Source of the DNA: Terriglobia bacterium
GTDB taxonomy: Bacteria; Acidobacteriota; Terriglobia; Terriglobales; SCQP01
Assembly: GCA_021323595.1 (NCBI GenBank)
Contig: JAJPKR010000024.1
Coordinates: 1-42,004 of the forward strand
Length of the DNA stretch: 42,004 nucleotides
Direction: 5' to 3'
A program made the position numbers and the translations under genes. This document shows positions 16,790-23,613 of this stretch, in pieces; position 1 is the stretch's first letter, and each line of letters opens with the position of its first letter. Under the pieces are notes generated by a model. The model was not told where the DNA came from, searched no databases, and saw only the letters and a program-made list of their open reading frames with translations.

Positions 16790-18802
16790 TCAGCGCAGGC
16801 GGGCGCCGTTAGGGGTTTCGGGGGGAACGGACACGAGCACGGGCGTGCCTTTGTCGCCGACGGCGGCGGCGACGATCATGCCGTTTGACTCGACGCCGCG
16901 CAGCTTGCGCGGCTGGAGATTGGCGACGATGACGACCTTGCGCCCCGGCAAGGTTTCCGGCGCATAGGCCTCGGCGATGCCGGCGACGATCTGGCGCACC
17001 TCGCTGCCGATGTCCACGGTCAGCTTCAAGAGCTTGTCGGCGCCTTTGATGCGCTCGGCCGTCTTGATCTCGCCGACGCGCAGATCGACTTTGGCGAAAT
17101 CGTCAATGGCAATGCGCGTCTCCGCCGCCGCGGATGCTTGCGGCGCGCCGGGCGCGACCGCCGCCGCCGGCTGCGCGGCAGCCACGGCCTTCTGAGCCGC
17201 CGGCGCGCCGTCGGCGGACTCTTCCTTTTCTTTTTGGCGCAATAGGTCCACCGTTGGTCCTTTCTCAAGCCGGGGAAACAGCGGCTCGAGAGCGCCGAGC
17301 GGCTGGTCCACGGGAAGCTGGCCCCAGGTCAAGACTTCGAGCGGCAGGGCGGGCGTACCGGGAAGGCCGAGCTGCCGCCAGAGCCGCGCCGCGCTCTGCG
17401 GCAGCACGGAGGAGAGCAGCACGGCGGTGAAGCGCAGCGCCTCGGCGGAAAAATGCAAGACCGTGGCGAGACGGCTGCGTGCTTGGCTGTCGCTCTTTTC
17501 CGCCAGCGCCCACGGCTCGCTCTCGACCAAATAGCGATTGACGCCGCCGATGAGCTGCCAGACGGCTTCCAGCCCGCGGGAAAACTGAAAATCCAAAAAG
17601 GCCTTGCGCTGACCGTCGCGCGCCGCCTCCGCGAGCTTGACGATCTCGTGATCGGCCGGCAGCCATGCGCTCGCGCCTGCCGGGTAAGGAATTTTGCCGT
17701 CGAAATAGCGGCCGATCATGGTCAGCGTGCGATTGGCGAGATTGCCCCAATCGTTGGCCAAGTCGCTGTTGTAGCGCGCCACCAAGGCGTCGTAGGAAAA
17801 CGCGCCGTCATTGCCGAAGCTGACTTCCCGCAGCAGGAAGTAACGCAAAGCGTCGGCGCCGAGCACCTGGCGCACCGGCTCGGGCCGCACCACGTTGCCG
17901 CGCGATTTCGACATCTTCTCTTCTTCGAAGAGGAGCCAGCCGTGGGCGACGATGCCGCGCGGCAACGGCAGGCCCGCCGCCATCAAGAACGCCGGCCAAT
18001 ACACGGCGTGAAAGCGGACGATCTCTTTGCCCACCAGATGCCAGGCCGGCCACCATTGGCGGAATCGCTCCTGATCTTCCGGATTCTCCGAGCCGAAGCC
18101 GATGCCGCTCATGTAGCCGATGAGGGCGTCGAACCAGACGTAGAGCACATGCCGTTCATCCCCGGGCACGGGGATACCCCAGTGAATGGAGGTGCGGCTG
18201 ATCGAGAGGTCGCGCAGCCCGCTCTCGACGAAGGCCAGCACTTCGTTGCGGCGCTGCTCGGGCCGGATGAAATCCGGCTGCTGGCGGAACAGCTCCAGCA
18301 GCCGATCCTGAAAGGCCGAGAGCTTGAAGAAGTAGTTCTCTTCGGTGACGGTTTCCGTCGGGCGTCCGCACTCGGGACAGGGCGAGCCCGGCTGTCCCTC
18401 GCCCAGAAACAGCTCGTCGAAAACGCAATAGAGTCCGCTATAGCGGCCCTTGTAAATGTAGCCGGCCTGCTGGATGCGGCGGAACATGGCCAGCACGGCC
18501 GCCTGGTGGCGCGGTTCCGTCGTGCGGATGAAGTAGGAGTACTTCAAACCCAGCCGGTCCCACTCCTGCCGAAAGCGTGCCGACTGCTCGTCGGTGAATT
18601 GCTGCGGCGAGACGCCCGCCGCTTCCGCCGCCCGCTGGAGCTTTTGACCGTGCTCGTCGGTGCCGGTGAGGAACGCCGCATCCTCGCCCAACTGGCGGTG
18701 ATAGCGGACCAGGGTATCGGCAACGATGGTGGAATAGGCGTGGCCGAGGTGCGGCCGCGCGTTGACGTAATAGAGGGGGGTGGTGAGAAAGAACCGGCTC
18801 AT
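16790..18802 (-). CDS. metG: Methionyl-tRNA synthetase with C-terminal tRNA-binding domain
   Basis: This is a 670-aa class I synthetase. It has HLGH (18-21, the HIGH motif), GTDEHGQK, and KMSKS (296-300). The zinc knuckle keeps C126, C142 and C145, but the partner of C126 is missing (YCVFD instead of CxxC). An anticodon-binding helical domain follows, then a charged Ala-rich linker (about 535-570) and a C-terminal OB-fold tRNA-binding domain (IDDFAKVDLRVGEIK..., VANLQPRKLRG). ATG at 18802 starts the typical SRFFLTTPLYYVNA; an ATG at 18829 adds nine residues. It is probably the last gene of a unit with ypdA and the LarC-like gene, 65 nt or more downstream. Confidence 0.96.
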   Translation of the reverse strand: MSRFFLTTPLYYVNARPHLGHAYSTIVADTLVRYHRQLGEDAAFLTGTDEHGQKLQRAAEAAGVSPQQFTDEQSARFRQEWDRLGLKYSYFIRTTEPRHQAAVLAMFRRIQQAGYIYKGRYSGLYCVFDELFLGEGQPGSPCPECGRPTETVTEENYFFKLSAFQDRLLELFRQQPDFIRPEQRRNEVLAFVESGLRDLSISRTSIHWGIPVPGDERHVLYVWFDALIGYMSGIGFGSENPEDQERFRQWWPAWHLVGKEIVRFHAVYWPAFLMAAGLPLPRGIVAHGWLLFEEEKMSKSRGNVVRPEPVRQVLGADALRYFLLREVSFGNDGAFSYDALVARYNSDLANDWGNLANRTLTMIGRYFDGKIPYPAGASAWLPADHEIVKLAEAARDGQRKAFLDFQFSRGLEAVWQLIGGVNRYLVESEPWALAEKSDSQARSRLATVLHFSAEALRFTAVLLSSVLPQSAARLWRQLGLPGTPALPLEVLTWGQLPVDQPLGALEPLFPRLEKGPTVDLLRQKEKEESADGAPAAQKAVAAAQPAAAVAPGAPQASAAAETRIAIDDFAKVDLRVGEIKTAERIKGADKLLKLTVDIGSEVRQIVAGIAEAYAPETLPGRKVVIVANLQPRKLRGVESNGMIVAAAVGDKGTPVLVSVPPETPNGARLR

Positions 18803-18894
18803 GATCGCGGACGAAAACGGCGAACCCATATCATCCCATGATCGCGGCCCGCAACCGGGATCCGAGTTCGCGGATCGCCTTGAAGGCCGACGGC

Positions 18895-20058
18895 CTATTC
18901 CGGGGCCGCGAGCGGGCGGGCGGCGTGCTCGGCATAGGCGCGCATCGCTTCTTGGAAGACGGCTTTCAGGGGCGCCTGGTGGCGCAGGGCGGCTTCGCGG
19001 CAGTCCTCATATTCGGGCGCGGCATTGAGCGCGCGGCCGCCCGCGCTCGCCACCTTGACGCGAATCGGCCCATAGGCGGTTTCGACGGTGGTGAAGGCGC
19101 GGTCGAGGACCGCACGGCGGGCAAGATGGCTGCGCACGCCGATCGTGGTGGTCTCTTCGAGCAGCAGCCGCTCGAACTCGCTCGCCTGCTCGGGCGGAGC
19201 CAAGATCGTGATCAGCAGCCCGGGCCGGCCCTTCTTCATCTGCGCCGCGACGGCGAAGACCTCGAGCGCGCCGAGGGCGAAGGCGCGTTCGGCAAAATAG
19301 CCGTAGAACTGCGGGTTGAGGTCGTCGACGGTGGCTTCGATCACGGCGACGTTGGGCGTGCCGGCGCGCTCGACCGCCATCGCCGCTGGGACGCTCTCGG
19401 CGGCCGGATGCTCGACGGCGCGGCCGACGATCAAGCGCAAGGGTCCGCCGGCTTTCCCCGGCGCGGCATAACCCAGGCCGGAGGCTTCGGGGCGCAGCGG
19501 TGGCATGGGACCAAAGCCTTGCGCCCAACTGCGCGCCAGCGCCGCGCCGACGGCGGTGACTAGGCCGGCGGAAGCGCCGCTCGAGTAGATGGCGGTGCCG
19601 CGCAGCAGGTCCACCAGCGCCGCGCTGGGCGCGGCGGCGCCGCCAACGTTGAGGGGCGAGCAGGTCAGCCGCTCGATGCCCAGCTCTTCCAGCACCAACG
19701 CGTTGCCCACGATCTCGGCGAGAGCGGCGTCGTCGGCCGCGCCCAGTTGGCCGCCGCGCGCCTCGGCCTGCGACAGTAGCTGCACCACGGCGCGTGCTCG
19801 CGCCGCCGGCCCCGGCGCCAGCCCGGCGCGGCCCAGCAGCCGCGCGGCCTCGCTCCAGGCGCGGCCCGCCCCGCTCTCGGGCAGCCGCACGCGCAGCGCG
19901 GGTCCGGCGTCGCTTTCGGCTTTATCGGCGGCCACGTCCAAACCCAGACGCGCCAAGCCGGCGCGCACGCGCTCGAGATTCGCGCCGCAGGCCAACCCGG
20001 CGGCAAGCAGCAATTCCCCGGTCAAGCCCTGGCTGCAGTCGACGTAGCCGACGCGCAT
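18895..20058 (-). CDS. LarC-like protein (DUF111) with degenerate N-terminal domain
   Basis: A 387-aa protein. The C-terminal half (from about 236) is clearly LarC: VIEATVDDLNPQFYGYFAER, AAQMKKGRPG and TTTIGVR. LarC inserts nickel into the pyridinium cofactor of lactate racemase in a CTP-dependent reaction. The N-terminal half keeps the opening (YVDCSQGLTGELL for the usual YLDCFSGISGDM) and the SPLNVGGG-like strand, but the usual His-rich HFHEVG segment is absent; at residues 97-118 there is no histidine. No larA, larB or larE lies nearby. Either this is a repurposed family member or the rest of the pathway is elsewhere. It lies 14 nt after ypdA. Confidence 0.85.
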   Translation of the reverse strand: MRVGYVDCSQGLTGELLLAAGLACGANLERVRAGLARLGLDVAADKAESDAGPALRVRLPESGAGRAWSEAARLLGRAGLAPGPAARARAVVQLLSQAEARGGQLGAADDAALAEIVGNALVLEELGIERLTCSPLNVGGAAAPSAALVDLLRGTAIYSSGASAGLVTAVGAALARSWAQGFGPMPPLRPEASGLGYAAPGKAGGPLRLIVGRAVEHPAAESVPAAMAVERAGTPNVAVIEATVDDLNPQFYGYFAERAFALGALEVFAVAAQMKKGRPGLLITILAPPEQASEFERLLLEETTTIGVRSHLARRAVLDRAFTTVETAYGPIRVKVASAGGRALNAAPEYEDCREAALRHQAPLKAVFQEAMRAYAEHAARPLAAPE

Positions 20059-20072
20059 CGCGCCCCGCCCGC

Positions 20073-21080
20073 CTAGCGCGCCACCGCCGCGTCGAGGCGC
20101 GCGCGTCGTTTCAAGATGTCGTCGGCGATCACTTTGCCGTGAAAGCGCCCGTTCTCAATGAAGACCTCGCCGGTAAACGGCCCGGCGACGACCACGCCGC
20201 CCAAATAGAGGCCCGGCACATTGCTTTCATAGGTGGCGGGATCGACCTTCGGCCGGCGGGTTTCGGGGTCGAACTCCACGCCCGCCGCACGCAAGAAATC
20301 GTAGTCCGGGTGGTAGCCGATGAGCGCGAAGACGAAATCGGCGGGCAGCTCCTCTTCCCTGCCGTCGCCATGGTGGCGGACGCGCACGGATTCGGGCGTG
20401 ATCGCCACGACCTCGGTGTCGAGCAGCGCGCGAATCTGGCCGGCTTTGATGCGGTTCTCGATGTCGGGGCGAACCCAATACTTGATGCTCTTCGAAAGCT
20501 CCGGCCGCCGGTGCACCAGCGTCACTGCCGCGCCGTGCCGGTAAAGATCGAGCGCGGCTTCCACGGCCGAGTTCTTGCCTCCGATCACGACGACGCGGGA
20601 GGCGGTGAAGGGATGCGCCTCCTTGTAGTAGTGAAAGACGTGCGGCAAGTTCTCGCCCGGTACCCCCAGCTCGTTGTAGAGATCGTAGTAGCCGGTGGCG
20701 AGCACGACATAGCCGGCACGATAGTGGCCGGCCGCGCCATTGCGGCGCGTGGTGGTGATGGCGAAGCCCTCATCCTCGCGCTCGACCCTTTCAACCTTTT
20801 CGTACTGATGAATATCGAGGCGGTAATGCTGCGCCACTCTGCGGTAGTATTCCATCGCTTCTTGGCGCGAGGGCTTGGCGGCGGCCGAGCTCATGGGAAT
20901 GTCGCCGATCTCGAGCAGTTCGGGCGTGGTGAAGAACACCATGTTGTTCGGATAGTTGTAGATCGAGTTGACGATGCAGCCCTTCTCGAGCACGACCGCA
21001 CTCAACCCGTTCTTTCCGGCCTCGATGGCGCAGGCCAGACCCGTGGGTCCACCGCCGACAATGACGACGTCGTAACGCAT
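20073..21080 (-). CDS. ypdA: YpdA-family FAD/NADPH disulfide reductase (bacillithiol-disulfide reductase type)
   Basis: A 335-aa two-dinucleotide-fold flavoprotein. The FAD motif is VVIVGGGPTGLACA (residues 5-18) and the NADPH motif is VVVIGGKNSAVEAALDL. It lacks the CxxC of thioredoxin reductase, as expected for YpdA/Bdr, and has NSIYNYPNNMVFFTTPELLEIG, a YpdA signature. The family reduces bacillithiol disulfide; bacillithiol synthesis genes are known in Acidobacteriota, but none is in this window. The ATG has TAAAAT 8 nt upstream and only a poorly spaced purine run. It leads a unit with the LarC-like gene and is divergent from the metallothionein gene. Confidence 0.92.
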   Translation of the reverse strand: MRYDVVIVGGGPTGLACAIEAGKNGLSAVVLEKGCIVNSIYNYPNNMVFFTTPELLEIGDIPMSSAAAKPSRQEAMEYYRRVAQHYRLDIHQYEKVERVEREDEGFAITTTRRNGAAGHYRAGYVVLATGYYDLYNELGVPGENLPHVFHYYKEAHPFTASRVVVIGGKNSAVEAALDLYRHGAAVTLVHRRPELSKSIKYWVRPDIENRIKAGQIRALLDTEVVAITPESVRVRHHGDGREEELPADFVFALIGYHPDYDFLRAAGVEFDPETRRPKVDPATYESNVPGLYLGGVVVAGPFTGEVFIENGRFHGKVIADDILKRRARLDAAVAR

Positions 21081-21088
21081 GTCCTTCT

Positions 21089-21094
21089 ATTTTA
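21089..21094 (-). promoter_or_regulatory. TAAAAT -10 box before ypdA
   Basis: On the minus strand TAAAAT ends 8 nt before the ypdA ATG, so transcription would begin at or beside the start codon. No clear -35 is seen. Confidence 0.5.
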
Positions 21095-21165
21095 GGGGCG
21101 GGAGCATTGGTGCTGGGACGAAAGACGGCCGGACGGGGCAAAAAGGGAGGCCGACGGCAGGCGGG

Positions 21166-21192
21166 TTGACTACTTGGGAAGTGGAGTATATT
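21166..21192 (+). promoter_or_regulatory. Candidate promoter of the metallothionein-like gene
   Basis: TTGACT (21166-21171) and TATATT (21187-21192) resemble -35 and -10 boxes, but the spacer is 15 nt, shorter than ideal. Predicted initiation near 21199 leaves a leader of about 19 nt containing the GGAGG ribosome site. Confidence 0.45.
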
Positions 21193-21217
21193 GAAGGCGC
21201 TCGTACCTGGAGGGGTT

Positions 21218-21394
21218 ATGGGTGACGAGAAGAAAAAGCCCGTGCCGAAATGCGCGCATCCGGCTTGTGATTGTCCCCCCGCCAAAGGCAGCCGCTACTG
21301 CAGCGACTACTGCAAAGACGCGCGCGGCAGCCTGGAGCTGAACTGCAACTGCCGTCATCCCGATTGCGGCACGCTGGTGGCCGGCGCACGCTAG
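21218..21394 (+). CDS. Metallothionein-like cysteine-rich protein, 58 aa
   Basis: The 58-aa product has eight cysteines (C12, C17, C19, C28, C32, C43, C45, C50) and histidines H14 and H47. The order KCAxxxCxC, YCSxxC, CxCxHxxC closely parallels cyanobacterial SmtA-type bacterial metallothioneins, which bind Zn, Cd or Cu through Cys and His. The ATG at 21218 is preferred because GGAGGGG lies just upstream; an in-frame start at 21191 would overlap the predicted -10. The basic DEKKK N-terminus has no signal peptide, so it is cytoplasmic. Neighbours are a thiol-disulfide reductase and an oxidoreductase. Metal preference cannot be told from sequence. Confidence 0.85.
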   Translation: MGDEKKKPVPKCAHPACDCPPAKGSRYCSDYCKDARGSLELNCNCRHPDCGTLVAGAR

Positions 21395-21401
21395 ATTGCA
21401 A

Positions 21402-22349
21402 TCACACCATGGTCAGAACGACCTTGCCCGAGGTGTGACCCGAGGCCAAGGCCGCGAAGGCATCGGGGGCTTGCGCCAGCGGAACCAGGCGCGCGATTTC
21501 CGGCGGGCGCAAGGCGCCGGATTCGAAGCCCGGGCGCAAGGTGTCCAGCAGATCGCCGCAGGTGGCGGCATCGAGGGCGAGCGTATCGAGGCCGAGCAGC
21601 GCGAGGTTGCGGTGGTAGAAATCGACCAAGTTGAACTCGACCCGCGGCTGGCTCGGCGATGCGATCGCGACCTGCCGGCCGTGCGGCCCCAAGGACTGCA
21701 AGACCGGTTCGAACAGCGGGCCGCCAACGCAGTCGAGAGCGAGATCGGCGCCCGCGCCGCCGGTGAACTCCGCGACACGCGCGGGCCAATCGCCGGCGGT
21801 GGCCAGGCGCAAGTCGCCTTCCTTGGGCGGCTCGCGGTCCAGCGCGATGGTACGCGCGCCTTGCCAGCGAGCGATGTGGAGGGCGGCGCCGCCGACGGCG
21901 CCGGCGGCGCCGGTGATCAGCACCGTCTCATGGGGGCGCAAGCGCGCCACGCGCAGCAACGCCGCCGCCGCGGTCATGTACGCCAGCGCGGCGGCCGCGG
22001 CCTCGGCCATGCCCAGGCTCGCCGGCTTGGGCCGCGCCAATTCCGCCAGCAGGATCACCAGTTCCGCATGGCTGCCGGGGATGCGCTGGGCCAGCGGCCC
22101 GGAGGCGGCCCAGACTTCTTCGCCGCGGCGCGCCTCCGGGGCGACCACCACCCCGGCCAGGTCGCGGCCGGGCGTGCTGGGCAGCTCGGGGCGGCCGAGG
22201 CGGCCGGCGACGATGGCGAGGTCGCTGGGGTTGAGCGAAGCCGCATGCACGCGCACCAGCAGCTCGCCGGTCTTGGCCAGCGGCGGCGGGGTTTCCTCCA
22301 GGCGCAAAACGCGGGGCGGCCCGAATTCGCGATAGATCAGCGCTTGCAT
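21402..22349 (-). CDS. Zinc-independent quinone oxidoreductase-like protein (MDR superfamily)
   Basis: A 315-aa medium-chain dehydrogenase/reductase. The N-terminal GroES-like domain (VRVHAASLNPSDLAI, TPGRDLAGVV) lacks zinc ligands. The Rossmann domain carries ETVLITGAAGAVGGAALHIA (NADPH-binding), and the C-terminus ends SGKVVLTMV as in NADPH:quinone reductases. The likely reaction is NADPH-dependent reduction of quinones or alpha,beta-unsaturated carbonyls. It starts 8 nt after the stop of the upstream secreted-protein gene, so the two form an operon. Its 3' end converges on the metallothionein gene. Confidence 0.9.
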   Translation of the reverse strand: MQALIYREFGPPRVLRLEETPPPLAKTGELLVRVHAASLNPSDLAIVAGRLGRPELPSTPGRDLAGVVVAPEARRGEEVWAASGPLAQRIPGSHAELVILLAELARPKPASLGMAEAAAAALAYMTAAAALLRVARLRPHETVLITGAAGAVGGAALHIARWQGARTIALDREPPKEGDLRLATAGDWPARVAEFTGGAGADLALDCVGGPLFEPVLQSLGPHGRQVAIASPSQPRVEFNLVDFYHRNLALLGLDTLALDAATCGDLLDTLRPGFESGALRPPEIARLVPLAQAPDAFAALASGHTSGKVVLTMV

Positions 22350-22357
22350 GGCCTCGT

Positions 22358-22897
22358 TCAGGTCTTAGGCAAGAAGCGGGCGAAGGGCAACTCGCTCGTG
22401 TGCGCGTACACCGGCGCCGCGGGCTGCCGGCCGGCACCGGGCGGCGCCGGGCGCGGCTTGCCGCTCGCCAGCCAGAAATAGTGCCGCTCTTGGCCGTTCA
22501 GTTGTCCGGCCGCCGTCCAGCCGCGCTCGCGCACGGCGATCAAGTCTTGCGCCACGGACCGGAACTCCTCGCGCAGATAGCGCAGCCGGCCGGCGGGATC
22601 GAAACAGTAGTCGTCGTACTCGATCGTGTTCGCGGCGCCGCCGCTGCGGGTGACGGCCACGAAGCGGATGCGCCGGCCGCGCTCCCATGCCGCCGCCACC
22701 GCCTGCGCCGACTCGGGCACCGCAGTGCCGGTTTCCTCGCGCCAATGCGCGCCGTTGGAGGCAAACACGTACTCCGGCGGTTCGTGCGCGGCGATCTCGC
22801 GCAACTGAGCGCAGGCGGGCGTCACCGCCAGAATCACCGGCGGCCGCCGCTGCGGCGGCAGCGCCAAGCCCAACGCCAGCAGCAGGGCGGCAGTCAT
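22358..22897 (-). CDS. Small secreted protein of unknown function, 179 aa
   Basis: The N-terminus MTAALLLALGLALPPQRR is a short, borderline signal peptide. The mature part includes a segment APPEYVFASNGAHWREE-like and IRFVAVTRSGGAANTIEYDDYCFDPAGRLRYL, with beta-strand alternation; YDDYCFDPAGRL resembles a recurring D.x.G.L strand-turn found in secreted acidobacterial proteins. No family is recognised. A TATCCT box lies 7 nt before the ATG. It is probably the first gene of a unit with the oxidoreductase. Confidence 0.65.
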   Translation of the reverse strand: MTAALLLALGLALPPQRRPPVILAVTPACAQLREIAAHEPPEYVFASNGAHWREETGTAVPESAQAVAAAWERGRRIRFVAVTRSGGAANTIEYDDYCFDPAGRLRYLREEFRSVAQDLIAVRERGWTAAGQLNGQERHYFWLASGKPRPAPPGAGRQPAAPVYAHTSELPFARFLPKT

Positions 22898-22904
22898 GAC
22901 TTCC

Positions 22905-22910
22905 AGGATA
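22905..22910 (-). promoter_or_regulatory. TATCCT -10-like box
   Basis: TATCCT (minus strand) ends 7 nt before the ATG at 22897. Its spacing matches the other putative leaderless starts in the window. Confidence 0.4.
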
Positions 22911-23139
22911 CATTCGGGCGCGAGCGCCGGCCGTCATAGCTGCCGGCGGCGCAACGCGGACCGGCCTGGAGTGGAGCAGACGTCGCCCGGCACGCCAAGC
23001 CGTCATCCGGCCTTACTGCGGCTGCCCTCGACATTTTCCGGGAGCCGCGCAACGGCCGGCCAGCGGCGGCAACGGCGGCGGCGGCACCTGCTCACCGGGC
23101 CAGTTGCCCCATTGCAACTTGGCGCTCACAATAGAGACC

Positions 23140-23613
23140 ATGCGGAATATTTCGGCGAGCGTTTTACGCTGCGCGCTGGTCTTCACGATCGCCGCCGGCT
23201 TGGCCTTTGCCGCCGGCTTCGACCACGACCACGATCACGGCGACCATGGCCACGGCCACGGTCGCGGGCACGACCGCGATCGCGTGCAAGTTTGGCACCG
23301 CGATCATGACGACTATCACTGGAGCGATCGCGACCGGGAGTATGTCGAGGCCTGGTATCGCGAACATCGCGAGGATTTGCCTCCCGGCCTGGCCCGCCGC
23401 GACCGGCTGCCGCCGGGGTTGGAGCGCCAGCTCGACGAGCGTGGCGAGCTGCCGCCGGGGCTGCGCCGCCACATCGAGCCCTGCCCGGCCAGCTTATGGC
23501 GCCGGCTGCCTCCGCCTCCGCCCGATTACAACTACGCCTTCGTGACCGGGCACCTGGTGCTGCTCAACCGCAGCAACTTCCGCGTCTTGATGGTTTTCCA
23601 CTTCGGCGAGTAG
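23140..23613 (+). CDS. His/Asp-rich secreted protein, RcnB/CigR-like
   Basis: A 157-aa protein with a signal peptide (MRNISASVLRCALVFTIAAG...AFAAG). Residues 27-60 are a His/Asp/Gly run (HDHDHGDHGHGHGRGHDRD), a likely low-affinity metal-binding segment. Three LPPGL motifs follow at 80, 90 and 104. The C-terminal beta region holds PPPPPDYNYAFVTGHLVLLN. The LPPGL series and final strand resemble periplasmic RcnB/CigR-like proteins; RcnB takes part in nickel and cobalt homeostasis. ATG at 23140 begins the signal peptide; an upstream in-frame start at 23104 is less likely. Its last 120 nt overlap the 3' end of the opposing GH2 gene. Confidence 0.8.
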   Translation: MRNISASVLRCALVFTIAAGLAFAAGFDHDHDHGDHGHGHGRGHDRDRVQVWHRDHDDYHWSDRDREYVEAWYREHREDLPPGLARRDRLPPGLERQLDERGELPPGLRRHIEPCPASLWRRLPPPPPDYNYAFVTGHLVLLNRSNFRVLMVFHFGE

